This document shows, in pieces, positions 52,403-61,119 of a stretch of DNA of 64,000 bases. A program made the translations under genes and the position numbers. Source of the DNA: Sphingomonas sp. SUN019 (GTDB taxonomy: Bacteria > Pseudomonadota > Alphaproteobacteria > Sphingomonadales > Sphingomonadaceae). The stretch is from the NCBI RefSeq assembly GCF_024758705.1, contig NZ_CP096971.1:1-64000 (forward strand). Direction: 5' to 3'. The notes below the pieces were generated by a model, which saw nothing but the letters and a program-made list of their open reading frames with translations, was not told the DNA's origin and ran no database searches. Position 1 is the first letter of the stretch, and every line of letters begins with the position of its first letter.

Positions 52403-53094
52403 TGGAGGAAAACGGCGAGCCGCATCTGCGCGGCTGCGCGGTGAGCTTCGCCAAGCTGAAGGCGCTGCTCGCCGCCGACCTGTATCGCTACGCCGGGCGG
52501 GTCGATGCGAAGAGCTTCCTGCGGCACTACGCCTTTACGCCGGGATACAAATATACCGTGCTGATGCGCACGTGTGGCTGGCTGAAGCGCAAGCCCGCCA
52601 AGGCGTTCGGCCTGTATCCGCTGTCGAAGCTGCTGCTGCTGCGCGCGCGCTACAAATACGGCTTCGCGATCCCGGAATATACCGAGATCGGACCGGGGCT
52701 GTTCCTCAATCGTTTCGGCGGATTCTACATCCACGGCGATGCGGTGCTGGGCAGCAACGTCAACCTGACCCACGGAGTCGTGCTGGGGCATATGAACCGC
52801 GGCGCACGGCGCGGCGCGCCGGTGATCGGCGACCGCAGTTTCCTGGGATCGGGCGCGAAGATCATTGGCGGGATCATTGTCGGTGAGGAAGCTGCGATCG
52901 GCGCGAACGCGGTCGTTACCAAGGATATTCCCAACCGCGGCGTGGCGGTCGGGATCCCGGCCAAACTGGTCTCCGATCAGGGATCGGATGGTTATATCAA
53001 CCGGATGGTGCCGCCCGCCTTGCTGGCGGCTTGCGCCAATGCCTATCCGGGGCAGGCGCGTCAGAAGATGAAATCGGTCGCCGCCAGCGTTTGA
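52402..53094 (+). CDS. Hexapeptide-repeat acetyltransferase (serine acetyltransferase-like)
   Basis: 230 aa. An N-terminal helical part (SFAKLKALLAADLYRYAG) precedes a left-handed beta-helix: ALYPL-like LKRKPAKAFG, then GLFLNRFGGFYIHGDAVLGSNVNLTHGVVLGHM, APVIGDRSFLGSGAKIIGGIIVGEEAAIGANAVVTKDIPNRGVAVGIPAKLV. This is the CysE/LbH_SAT pattern, and the enzyme probably O-acetylates a sugar hydroxyl rather than serine, given its place in the exopolysaccharide locus. It shares one base with the upstream stop. Its end overlaps the convergent RTX gene by 34 bases. Confidence 0.88.
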   Translation: MEENGEPHLRGCAVSFAKLKALLAADLYRYAGRVDAKSFLRHYAFTPGYKYTVLMRTCGWLKRKPAKAFGLYPLSKLLLLRARYKYGFAIPEYTEIGPGLFLNRFGGFYIHGDAVLGSNVNLTHGVVLGHMNRGARRGAPVIGDRSFLGSGAKIIGGIIVGEEAAIGANAVVTKDIPNRGVAVGIPAKLVSDQGSDGYINRMVPPALLAACANAYPGQARQKMKSVAASV

Positions 53095-56000
53095 ACATTG
53101 TGCAGGAACACCGAGTCCGCGCCGCCGAGCGTGAGCTTGATCCCACCTGAAACGGTAGCCATCGATAGCGCCTCATAACTGGTGGCGAAGGCCGACAAAT
53201 CGACCTTATCGCCATCGCTGGAGCGGAAATCGAGAATCTCGTCCGCGCCGGATCCGTGCGCGAACACGAAGCGATCCGAGCCTCCTTCGCCGTACAGCTT
53301 GTCCGCACCACCGCGCGCGCCCATCGCCATGAAGATCGCGTCGCCATACAGGACGTCATAGCCCGCATCGCCGTGGAGGACGTCGGCGGCGCCGACGGAG
53401 CCGGCGTCCATCTGATCGCCGTCCCCGACCAGAATGTCGTTCCCTGCGCCGCCCCACAGGGCGTCGCTCGCCCCGCGTCCGGCGGAGAGGAAGCGTTGCG
53501 CGTCGCCGACGAGCACGTCGTCGCCATCGCCGCCGTACAGCGTATCCTTCGCCGCTGCCGCGGACAGGAACACCAGATCCCCGACCAGGCGATCATTTCC
53601 TGCGCCGCCCTCCAGGCGGTCGTTCTGCTGACCGCCCAACAGATAATCGTCGCCGTCCTCACCGCGCAACGTGTCCACGTTCTTACCGCCGTCCAGGACG
53701 TCGTTGCCCAGGCCGCCGCTCAACACATCGTTGCCATCGCCGCCCGCCAGAGTGTCGTCACCCGCGGCGGCGGAAATCACGTTGGCGTTCACGTCACCGG
53801 ACAGCGTGTCGTTGTAGTCGCTGCCGATCAGGCTCTCGAAGCCGGAAAATGTGTCTCCGGCCGCGCTGCCGCCGGAAACGACATGGGTTCTCAGGTCGAC
53901 CGATACCGCGACGAGCGACCCGGTGTAGTCGAGCGTATCGATGCCTGCGCCGCCCGTCATCGCATCCGCGCCCGCACCGCCGCGGATGATGTCGGCTCCG
54001 TCGCCTCCGTCGATCACATCGGCCCCGCCTGCGCCAACCAGCAGATTGTCGAGCGCGTTACCGGTCAGGTTCGCGGCGACGATGCCGGTATAGACCAGTT
54101 GGTCCACGTCGCTGCCGAGTTGATACGAGGACAGCGTCGTGCGCACCCGGTCGATGCCCTGGTTCGCATATTCGGTGACGACGTCGGTCGCTTCGGTGAC
54201 GAAGTAAGTGTCGTCGCCGAAACCGCCGAACATCCGATCCGCGCCCGCGCCGCCATCCAGAATGTCGGCCCCGGCGCCGCCGGTCAGCGTATCGTTCCCA
54301 TTCCGGCCGTACAGCGTGTCGCCATTCAGCGGATCGTCGCTGCCAGTGATATTGTCGGCAAAGCTGCTGCCGACCACGGTTTCGATCCCGAACAAGGTAT
54401 CGCCCTCGGCTTCGCCGCCGCGACTGACGTTCGTCGCCAGATTGATCGTGACCGCCTGCGACTTGCTGTAGTCGACCTGATCGCGTCCTTCGCCGCCGTC
54501 CAGCCGGTCCGCGCCCGCGCCGCCCGATAATTTGTCGTCACCCGCCAGGCCGTACAGCATATCGGAGCCGACCTTGCCGTATAGCGCGTTGCCCAGCCAA
54601 TTACCGGTCCCGACGAAATTACCGGTGCCGGTGTAGCTCAGATCCTCCAGATGATCGCCGATCGTATAGGCGGTGAGTGCGGTGCGGACGATGTCGGTGC
54701 CGCCGTCCAGCAGCTCCACGACATTGTCGCCAAGCGAATCGACGACGTACGAATCGTTGCCGGTGCCGCCCGTCATCACGTCGTCGCCCGCACGCCCGTC
54801 GAGCGTGTCGGCGCCGTCGCCGCCGTCCAGATTGTTGGCGACGCCATCGCCGGACAGCGTATCGGCAAAGGCGCTGCCGATCAGACCTTCGATCCCCGAC
54901 AGGACATCGCCGCCCGTCTGACGACCGATGGCGAGGTCGACCTGCACGCCGATCGCCGAATCGGCGTAGCTCGCGATATCGAAGCCCGCACCGCCCGTCA
55001 GAACGTCAACTCCTGCGCCACCGACGAAGATTTGATCGTTCGCATCACCGGTCAACGTGTCGGCAAAGGCCGAGCCAATGAAGCGTTCGACGCCCGTGAA
55101 CGTGTCGCCGTCGGCATCGCCTCCGCCGGCCGTTCCTGCGGCCAGGTCGATCGCGATCGCCACCGCATTGGCCGAGTAATCCGCGCTATCCAGACCGTCG
55201 CCGCCGGCGAAACGATCCGCGCCCGCGCCGCCGATCAGTCGGTCGTCGCCCGCGCCGCCATCCAGCCTGTCGTCGCCCGCGCCGCCGAACAACGTTTCGT
55301 CGCCCAGCGTGCCCGCCAGCCGATCGGCATAGGTGGAGCCGATCAGGGTTTCGATACCGCTCAACCGGTCCCCCGCCGCGTCGCCGCCGATCTGGCTCGC
55401 ACGGCCGAGGTCTATGTCGACCGCCAGGCTGGCCGAGTAATCCGCGGTGTCGATGCCGCCGCGACCATCGATCGCGTCTGCGCCAGCCAAACCCGCGAAC
55501 CGATTGTCGCCGTCGTCGCCAGACAGGATATCGTCGGCGACGGACCCGGAAACGCCTTCGATCCCGATCAGCGTGTCGCCCGCGGCATCGCCCGACGATC
55601 CCGCGCCAATCGCTAGATCGACCGTTACCGCACTCACGCTATCGGCATAATCGGCGATGTCGAAGCCGTCGCCGCCGTCGATCAGATCGCCGTCGCCGCG
55701 CCCCGCGAGCACATCGTCCCCGCCGCCGCCGGTCAACGTGTTGACCGCTCCGTCGCCAGCAAGGCGGTCGGCAAAGGCTGATCCGGTCAGCGCCTCCACC
55801 TGCGCCAGAACATCGCCCTCTGCGTCGCCGTCCAATCCGATCCCGGCGGCGAGATCGGCGGTAACGGCTGCACCGCTGACGCTGTAGTCAGCGGTGTCGA
55901 AGCCCGCGCCGCCGATCAGCCTGTCTGCGCCAGCGCGGCCATCGAGCCGGTTGTCGGCGGCGTCGCCGGTCAACGCGTCGTCGAACCCCGATCCGACCAA

Positions 56001-57944
56001 TTGTTCGATACTGGTCAGCCGATCGCCTTCTGCATCGCCGCCAAGGCCGGTCCCGACCAACAGGTCGATAGTCACCGCGACGCTGCTTGAGGAATAGTCG
56101 GCGAGGTCGACGCCGTTACCGCCGGTCAGGTCGTCGCTGCCGACACCGCCGACCAGGCGGTCGTCACCATCGCGCCCGTCGATCCGGTCGCTGCCCGCAC
56201 CGCCCTCCAGCGTGTCGTTCCGAACGCCACCGCTTATCGTGTCGTCGAAGTCCGATCCGACGATGCGTTCGATATCGACTAGAACGTCGCCCGCCGCGTC
56301 GCCGCGACCCGCCGCGGCACTGGCCAGATCCACCGTCACCGCGGTGGTGCTCGCGCCGTAATCGGCCGTGTCGTATCCCGCGCCGCCGTTCAGACGATCC
56401 GCGCCTGCGCCGCCCGCCAGCACGTCGTCGCCGCCCGCGCCGGTCAGTTCGTCATCCCCCGCGCCGCCCGACAGGCGGTTCGCGTAGCGGTCACCCGCCA
56501 GTCGGTCATTGAACGCCGATCCCACGACGTCCTCGAACGCGTCGAACAGATCGCCTTCTGCGTCGCCGCCCTTCGCGACCAGCCGTTCCACGTCGATCGT
56601 GACCCCGGCGGCGCTGGTCGCATAGCTCAGCGTGTCGCGGCCTGCGCCGCCCGTCATGATATCCGCACCCGCGCCGCCCGCGATCCAGTCATCACCCACG
56701 CTGCCCGCGATCAGGTCATCGCCCGCGTCGCCGCCGACCAGTCCGCCGCCTTCGTTTGCGACGAGATAGTCCGACCCGATCGAGCCCGTTTCGGCGTGCG
56801 TTATCTCGCCCATCCGGCTGACGGTCGATCCGACGCCGGTCTTCTGGACTGCCGTCATCGCCGAACGTTCGACCGCGAAGTTCCATAAGGTCAGCGCACC
56901 GCCGCGCTCGGAGAGATTGAACAGCAGGCCGCCGTTGGCCGATTCGGAGAACAGCGCGCCCGCGATCGTTGCGCTTGCGCCCGCCGCCAGCCAGACGTGT
57001 TCGCGGTTTCCCGTCACGACCGGCGCGCCCGCATCGGTACTGAGCAGGCCGCTAACTTGCGCGTCGACGCCCCACAGCCGCAGATTGCGACCGTTGCCCG
57101 ACACGATCGCGCCATCGACCACCACGCTGTCGGTCTTCAGGTCGAGCCCGCCGTCGCTGTTGCCGGTCGCGATCACGTCACGCAGCGTGATATTATAGGT
57201 GTCACGCTCGCTCGCAAAGCCGTCGCCATTGGCATAGGAATCAGTCGTATCGAGCGCGTTGCGCATCGCGGTGCGTTCGATCAGCACATCATGCGCAGTG
57301 CCTGCGATCTGCACGCCGATCGCGAAATTGTCGCCGTCGACGAAGCCGCTGTCGCCGCGGACGTTCTGAATGACGACATTGCTGCTGTCGTACTGGACGC
57401 GGATCGCGCCCTTTGAATAATTGTCGATCGCGACGTCGCGGATGGTCAGGCCTGTGATCGTCGCGGTGGCGTTGCCGGCAGACACGAAGTCCTCGAAAAA
57501 GCGCCCAACGTCGCGGGCCGCAACTTGCTGGATCGTGATGTCCTCGACATCGGCCCCGACACGGATCGCGGTGCCGACGTTGGCGAAGGACAGATCCTGA
57601 AAGACCAGATGATCGGCCCCGTCAAGCAGGCGGAAGACCTCTTCCCCGACCGGGTTCGCCGGATCGAACGGAATCTCCCTAGTGCCGACAAGTTCGGCGG
57701 CCATCGCATTGCCTGCGCTGTCGATTCCGCGGATCGTAACGGGACGCCCGGCGGCTCCGCCATCGACCAGGGCAATCGCGCTTGCCGGAACGGAGTAGCT
57801 GCCCTGATCGGCGATTAGCCGGATCTCACCGCCCGGACCCGCGGTGGCGACCAGATTGGCGAGATCGTCGATCCGCGCCGCATTGGCCATGCTGCTTCCG
57901 TCGCCACTGCCGGAACCGGTGGGCGATACATACGCAATGGCCAT
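53061..57944 (-). CDS. Giant RTX protein with N-terminal parallel beta-helix (paralog 2)
   Basis: 1627 aa. Residues 1-330 are a beta-helix domain clearly paralogous to that at 48356 (AYVSPTGSGSGDGSS; VTIRGIDSAGNAMAAELVGT; DHLVFQDLSFANVGTAIRV). From about 435 to 1420 come ten modules of about 70-190 residues, each with an ADYSxS-AVTVDL strand, a GGDAxGD-xxxIE-LxGS segment and RTX nonapeptides. The C-terminus (ADKLYGEGGSDRFVFAHGSGADEILDFR) is the serralysin-type end with secretion signal. No Sec signal, so type I secretion and Ca2+-driven folding are expected. ATG 57944 has GGAG 8 bases upstream. It heads the end of a minus-strand operon with an OM barrel, EEP and GT2 genes. Confidence 0.88.
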   Translation of the reverse strand: MAIAYVSPTGSGSGDGSSMANAARIDDLANLVATAGPGGEIRLIADQGSYSVPASAIALVDGGAAGRPVTIRGIDSAGNAMAAELVGTREIPFDPANPVGEEVFRLLDGADHLVFQDLSFANVGTAIRVGADVEDITIQQVAARDVGRFFEDFVSAGNATATITGLTIRDVAIDNYSKGAIRVQYDSSNVVIQNVRGDSGFVDGDNFAIGVQIAGTAHDVLIERTAMRNALDTTDSYANGDGFASERDTYNITLRDVIATGNSDGGLDLKTDSVVVDGAIVSGNGRNLRLWGVDAQVSGLLSTDAGAPVVTGNREHVWLAAGASATIAGALFSESANGGLLFNLSERGGALTLWNFAVERSAMTAVQKTGVGSTVSRMGEITHAETGSIGSDYLVANEGGGLVGGDAGDDLIAGSVGDDWIAGGAGADIMTGGAGRDTLSYATSAAGVTIDVERLVAKGGDAEGDLFDAFEDVVGSAFNDRLAGDRYANRLSGGAGDDELTGAGGDDVLAGGAGADRLNGGAGYDTADYGASTTAVTVDLASAAAGRGDAAGDVLVDIERIVGSDFDDTISGGVRNDTLEGGAGSDRIDGRDGDDRLVGGVGSDDLTGGNGVDLADYSSSSVAVTIDLLVGTGLGGDAEGDRLTSIEQLVGSGFDDALTGDAADNRLDGRAGADRLIGGAGFDTADYSVSGAAVTADLAAGIGLDGDAEGDVLAQVEALTGSAFADRLAGDGAVNTLTGGGGDDVLAGRGDGDLIDGGDGFDIADYADSVSAVTVDLAIGAGSSGDAAGDTLIGIEGVSGSVADDILSGDDGDNRFAGLAGADAIDGRGGIDTADYSASLAVDIDLGRASQIGGDAAGDRLSGIETLIGSTYADRLAGTLGDETLFGGAGDDRLDGGAGDDRLIGGAGADRFAGGDGLDSADYSANAVAIAIDLAAGTAGGGDADGDTFTGVERFIGSAFADTLTGDANDQIFVGGAGVDVLTGGAGFDIASYADSAIGVQVDLAIGRQTGGDVLSGIEGLIGSAFADTLSGDGVANNLDGGDGADTLDGRAGDDVMTGGTGNDSYVVDSLGDNVVELLDGGTDIVRTALTAYTIGDHLEDLSYTGTGNFVGTGNWLGNALYGKVGSDMLYGLAGDDKLSGGAGADRLDGGEGRDQVDYSKSQAVTINLATNVSRGGEAEGDTLFGIETVVGSSFADNITGSDDPLNGDTLYGRNGNDTLTGGAGADILDGGAGADRMFGGFGDDTYFVTEATDVVTEYANQGIDRVRTTLSSYQLGSDVDQLVYTGIVAANLTGNALDNLLVGAGGADVIDGGDGADIIRGGAGADAMTGGAGIDTLDYTGSLVAVSVDLRTHVVSGGSAAGDTFSGFESLIGSDYNDTLSGDVNANVISAAAGDDTLAGGDGNDVLSGGLGNDVLDGGKNVDTLRGEDGDDYLLGGQQNDRLEGGAGNDRLVGDLVFLSAAAAKDTLYGGDGDDVLVGDAQRFLSAGRGASDALWGGAGNDILVGDGDQMDAGSVGAADVLHGDAGYDVLYGDAIFMAMGARGGADKLYGEGGSDRFVFAHGSGADEILDFRSSDGDKVDLSAFATSYEALSMATVSGGIKLTLGGADSVFLHNVQTLAATDFIF
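53684..56642 (-). repeat. Tandem ten-module RTX repeat region
   Basis: Encodes ten successive modules (start residues about 435, then successive ADY/DY positions to about 1334). The amino acid pattern is conserved but DNA identity is limited, so the array is old and divergent and may still vary in copy number. Two modules (8 and 9) carry an additional insertion with a YVVDSLGDNVVELLDGGTDIV-type strand. Confidence 0.8.
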
Positions 57945-57956
57945 CGCAATACTCCG

Positions 57957-59258
57957 CTACAGGCCGGAAAAGGTCACTCCAATCGACGCACGCGTCTTTT
58001 CGAATTGGCGACCCGACGCTGCCCCTACACTTGATTGGCTGCGGTGCAACATATCGGCGCGCAGTGCGATCCGTGGATTGAGACGGTAGGTGCCTGACGC
58101 GCGATAAGCCCATCTGTCATCATTGCGATCGATGTTGCTGAAATTACGATCTTCCTTCTCGATGCTGGCGCTGAGGATCAGATTGCGGAGCAATTCGTAG
58201 TCGGCGCGGACCGAGGCGGTGGTCGAAAGAAAGCCCGAAGCATTGAGGATCCCGGTTTCGTTCACGCTGCGGTCGATCGTCGCGCTCAGGGTTACCAGCG
58301 GAGTCAGGAAATATTCGATGTCACCCCGCACCAGCACACCGCCGATATCCTCGAAGAAAGGGCTTCGGTAATTCTGCTGCAGATATCCCGCGCGCAGCGA
58401 TCCGCGCACCTTCACGCCGAGTTCGAAGCTGGACCCGAGCGCCACTTCGTAACCACTTGAATCACGAGCCGGAACCGGTCCGATCCGGGTGCGATAATCG
58501 CGCACGTTATAGGTCGCCGTGCCGAAGAGCGCGATGCTCGGACTAAGCGCATATTCCCCGATCGCCGTGCTGGTCACGGTCGTGCGATCGCGGAAGTTCT
58601 GGTCGATGACGCCCCCTAGCGCGTCGCGGCTGTTGCGGAAATCGCGCCGCTCAATGTTCATCAGGCCGCGCAGGCGCAGGCGATTGATGACGTGGGTCAG
58701 CACGGTGTTGACCTCGCTCACGGTGAAACGGATCGGCCGCTGCGCCACACCGGGCGAGTCAGGGTCGGTGCGTTCCTGCGCGAAGCGGCCGTGGAGAGCG
58801 CTCAGTTCGAGCGTCGTCGCATTGCTTATGATGGATTGAGCACTACCGTCGAGACGGTAATTGGTCTGGTTCTCGCTGGTGCGTGAGGCATAACGTGTGA
58901 GATCGAACTGACCGTTCAGCGCCAGTTTAAGGTCCGGCGAGGGCCGTGTGATCTTCAACCGCGGCACGACGTGAAGATACGCATCGTCGATCCGCGGGGC
59001 ATTCACCGCGAACAGATTGTCGTCATATCCGGTGGCGACGGCTACCGACGGCAACAGCTCGAACGTCCCTATCCGGGCCGGTACCGGATCGAACTCGGGA
59101 TGGTCGCGCTGCAACACGCTGACGTTGCGCTCTCGCCCGAACGCGCTCGATGGCGAGGTGCGGCCCAACCCGTCGGTCGCGTCGGAAATCTGCGCGGTCG
59201 CCGCGCCCGGCGCCGCCGTCATGGCGATACCGGCCAGGATGATGATATCTCGCGTCAT
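57957..59258 (-). CDS. Outer-membrane beta-barrel protein
   Basis: 433 aa. Signal peptide MTRDIIILAGIAMTAAPGAATA. The body has alternating amphipathic strands (LLPSVAVATGYDDNLFAV, LKLALNGQFDLTRYAS, VRGSLRAGYLQQNYRSP, VTLSATIDRSVNETGI) and ends in VTFSGL. Resembles the BBP2 type of putative barrel proteins. GYDDNLFAV is a hallmark of the N-terminal strand. Probably an outer-membrane channel or anchor for the polysaccharide or RTX protein, since it is directly upstream of the RTX gene and its start overlaps the EEP stop (ATGA). No direct evidence for the partner. Confidence 0.75.
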   Translation of the reverse strand: MTRDIIILAGIAMTAAPGAATAQISDATDGLGRTSPSSAFGRERNVSVLQRDHPEFDPVPARIGTFELLPSVAVATGYDDNLFAVNAPRIDDAYLHVVPRLKITRPSPDLKLALNGQFDLTRYASRTSENQTNYRLDGSAQSIISNATTLELSALHGRFAQERTDPDSPGVAQRPIRFTVSEVNTVLTHVINRLRLRGLMNIERRDFRNSRDALGGVIDQNFRDRTTVTSTAIGEYALSPSIALFGTATYNVRDYRTRIGPVPARDSSGYEVALGSSFELGVKVRGSLRAGYLQQNYRSPFFEDIGGVLVRGDIEYFLTPLVTLSATIDRSVNETGILNASGFLSTTASVRADYELLRNLILSASIEKEDRNFSNIDRNDDRWAYRASGTYRLNPRIALRADMLHRSQSSVGAASGRQFEKTRASIGVTFSGL

Positions 59259-60169
59259 CGTTGCCCCAATGTGATGAGAAGCGGGAGATGGTCGGAACCC
59301 GTTGCGGCCAGCCGGTCGACGCGCACCAGGCCCCAGGCTGGCCCGGCGTAAAGCTGATCGATCGGCAGGAACGGCAGCACGCTTGGCCAGCTCCACGTCG
59401 CGCGCGTCATGCGCGCCAGTGGTGCCAGCGCCTCGTCCTGCGCGCGCATCGCCGAGCTCCACGGAGTCAGGTTCATGTCGCCTGCGACAATCAGCGCGCG
59501 CCGGTCCACCCGGTCGAGCGCAGCGGACATCGCCGCGCGTTTCTCGGCCTGTCGGCGGGCGGGCAGGGGCCAGGGGTAATGGACCGTGGCGACCCGAACC
59601 GGCGCCAACCCCGGCACCGCGATGTCGGCCCACAACAGCGGCGGCCCGAACTTGCGGCCCCGCGCATCCTCCAGGAAATAGCCGGAGGCGCGGATCGGCC
59701 AGCGCGACAGGATCGTCAGCCCGCAGCCGCCCTCGGGACATCGCGTCCGGTACGGAAAACGCCGTGTGGTCGCCGCAATCAAGGAACCGCGCGCGCGCGT
59801 GGTTTCCTGTAGCAGGACGACATCGGCCCCGGCCGCTGCGATCGCCGCGCCGGTTGCGGCCGGTGTCGCATTGTCGAACCAGACGTTGTGGGTCAGCACG
59901 CGCAGTTCATGCGCGCCGGCCGGGGCGGGGGGGATCGCGCGCGTCGCCTCCCGCGTTGCCGCAACCGCCATAGGCGCAATTCCGACCGCGGCGATCAGCA
60001 ACGTCCAGAGCGCTCGACGCCGGGCGATCAGCAATCCAGCAACCAGAATAATCGCGAACAGCGGCAGGAAGGACGCGACGGCGTCGAGCGTCGGACTCCA
60101 CGCGCCGAGCAGCGCGATCCACGCCGCCAGCGTCGCGACCGTCACCATCGTGCTGCCGACCAATCTCAC
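59255..60169 (-). CDS. Membrane-anchored endonuclease/exonuclease/phosphatase family protein
   Basis: 304 aa. Three N-terminal hydrophobic segments (TLAAWIALLGAW, FLPLFAIILVAGLLIA, ALWTLLIAAVGIAPMAVAAT) precede an EEP domain with LTHNVWFDN, VVLLQETTRARG (metal Glu), VHYPWPLPAR, AGDMNLTPWS and GSDHLPLLITL (catalytic His). The domain hydrolyses phosphodiesters; in this position it may act on a lipid-linked or undecaprenyl-phosphate substrate, facing the periplasm. It overlaps the downstream OM barrel start and the upstream GT2 stop, hence a tight operon. Confidence 0.88.
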   Translation of the reverse strand: MRLVGSTMVTVATLAAWIALLGAWSPTLDAVASFLPLFAIILVAGLLIARRRALWTLLIAAVGIAPMAVAATREATRAIPPAPAGAHELRVLTHNVWFDNATPAATGAAIAAAGADVVLLQETTRARGSLIAATTRRFPYRTRCPEGGCGLTILSRWPIRASGYFLEDARGRKFGPPLLWADIAVPGLAPVRVATVHYPWPLPARRQAEKRAAMSAALDRVDRRALIVAGDMNLTPWSSAMRAQDEALAPLARMTRATWSWPSVLPFLPIDQLYAGPAWGLVRVDRLAATGSDHLPLLITLGQR

Positions 60170-61119
60170 GCGCGTTTCGCCCAGCGATCGCGCAGCAGGT
60201 GACCGCGCCGCCGCAACCCCGCCGGGATGAGCCGTGCGGCGAGCACGAGCATCGCGGTGCCCACGCCCTCGGGCAGATACACGTCGCGCGCGCGGATCGT
60301 AGTCCGGCCGGTATGCTTCATCGCGTACCGGGCGTAATGCGCAATCTCCTGGTTCACCAGCCGGCGGAGCAGGGCGGCCTCGCGCGGCGACGCGCCGGCA
60401 ACCATCGCACGCGCCGTTCCCACCAGATACGGCAGGCCGAGCGTGGTGGTCGACTTGCTCACCTTATTCTCCGAGTCACGATGAAACGCGGCCGTTAACG
60501 CAGGATAATAGCGCAACAATCCGTTTCGGACGACCCGCAGCCACAGTTCCTTGTCGCCGCCACGCACCGCCTTGCCATCGGGAAAGCCACCCGCCGCCAG
60601 AATCGCCGCACGGCGGATCGCGATCGCGCCGGTCCACATCGGGCATTCGCGCACCGCAAGCCAACTGTCGAGAAACTGGGCGAAATCAAGCGTGACGGGG
60701 TGCTCGAGCGCAGGAGCAATGCGCTGTGGCTCACGGCGGTCGTCAAATACGTGATCGAAGCCCGTCGCCACCGCGTCGATCCCTAGTTCATCCGCGGTAC
60801 CCCGCGCGAGCAGTGCGAGGTGATCGGGCGTCCACAAATCGTCGGCGTCCAGGAATGCGATCCATTCCGATGTGGCCGCGTCGATCCCCATGTTACGACC
60901 CGCGTAGCCACCGGGTCCGGGCGTCGGCAGATCGAGCAGCCGGATGCGCGGATCGTCGATCGCCTCGACGATCGCCCGCCCACCGTCGGTCGACCGATTG
61001 TCGATCACGATGATCTCGTGCGCCGGATAGGTCTGTGCGAGCACGCTGTCGATGGCATCGCGAACGTGCGCGGCCTTGTTGTACAGCGGCATGACGACCG
61101 CGAAGCGGGGGCCGTCCAT
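60166..61119 (-). CDS. Glycosyltransferase family 2 protein
   Basis: 317 aa. FAVVMPLYNKAAHVRDAIDSVLAQTYPAHEIIVIDNRSTDGG starts the GT-A fold and FLDADDLWTPDHL is the DXD metal-binding motif, with GGDKELWLRVVRNG later. It transfers sugars in the cytoplasm from NDP donors. Start ATG 61119 shares one base with the upstream stop (TGATG). The C-terminal 80 residues (VNQEIAHYARYAMKHTGRT) are helical and may help membrane association. Confidence 0.9.
   Translation of the reverse strand: MDGPRFAVVMPLYNKAAHVRDAIDSVLAQTYPAHEIIVIDNRSTDGGRAIVEAIDDPRIRLLDLPTPGPGGYAGRNMGIDAATSEWIAFLDADDLWTPDHLALLARGTADELGIDAVATGFDHVFDDRREPQRIAPALEHPVTLDFAQFLDSWLAVRECPMWTGAIAIRRAAILAAGGFPDGKAVRGGDKELWLRVVRNGLLRYYPALTAAFHRDSENKVSKSTTTLGLPYLVGTARAMVAGASPREAALLRRLVNQEIAHYARYAMKHTGRTTIRARDVYLPEGVGTAMLVLAARLIPAGLRRRGHLLRDRWAKRA

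Noticed and set aside
53256..54530. Plus-strand open frame of 424 codons antisense to the giant RTX gene
   Set aside because: It mirrors the RTX repeats and consists of Arg/Ala/Val/Ile-rich low-complexity residues.
53684..56642. Possible CRISPR array
   Set aside because: Repeats are protein-coding RTX modules with divergent DNA and no fixed-length spacers; no cas genes are present.
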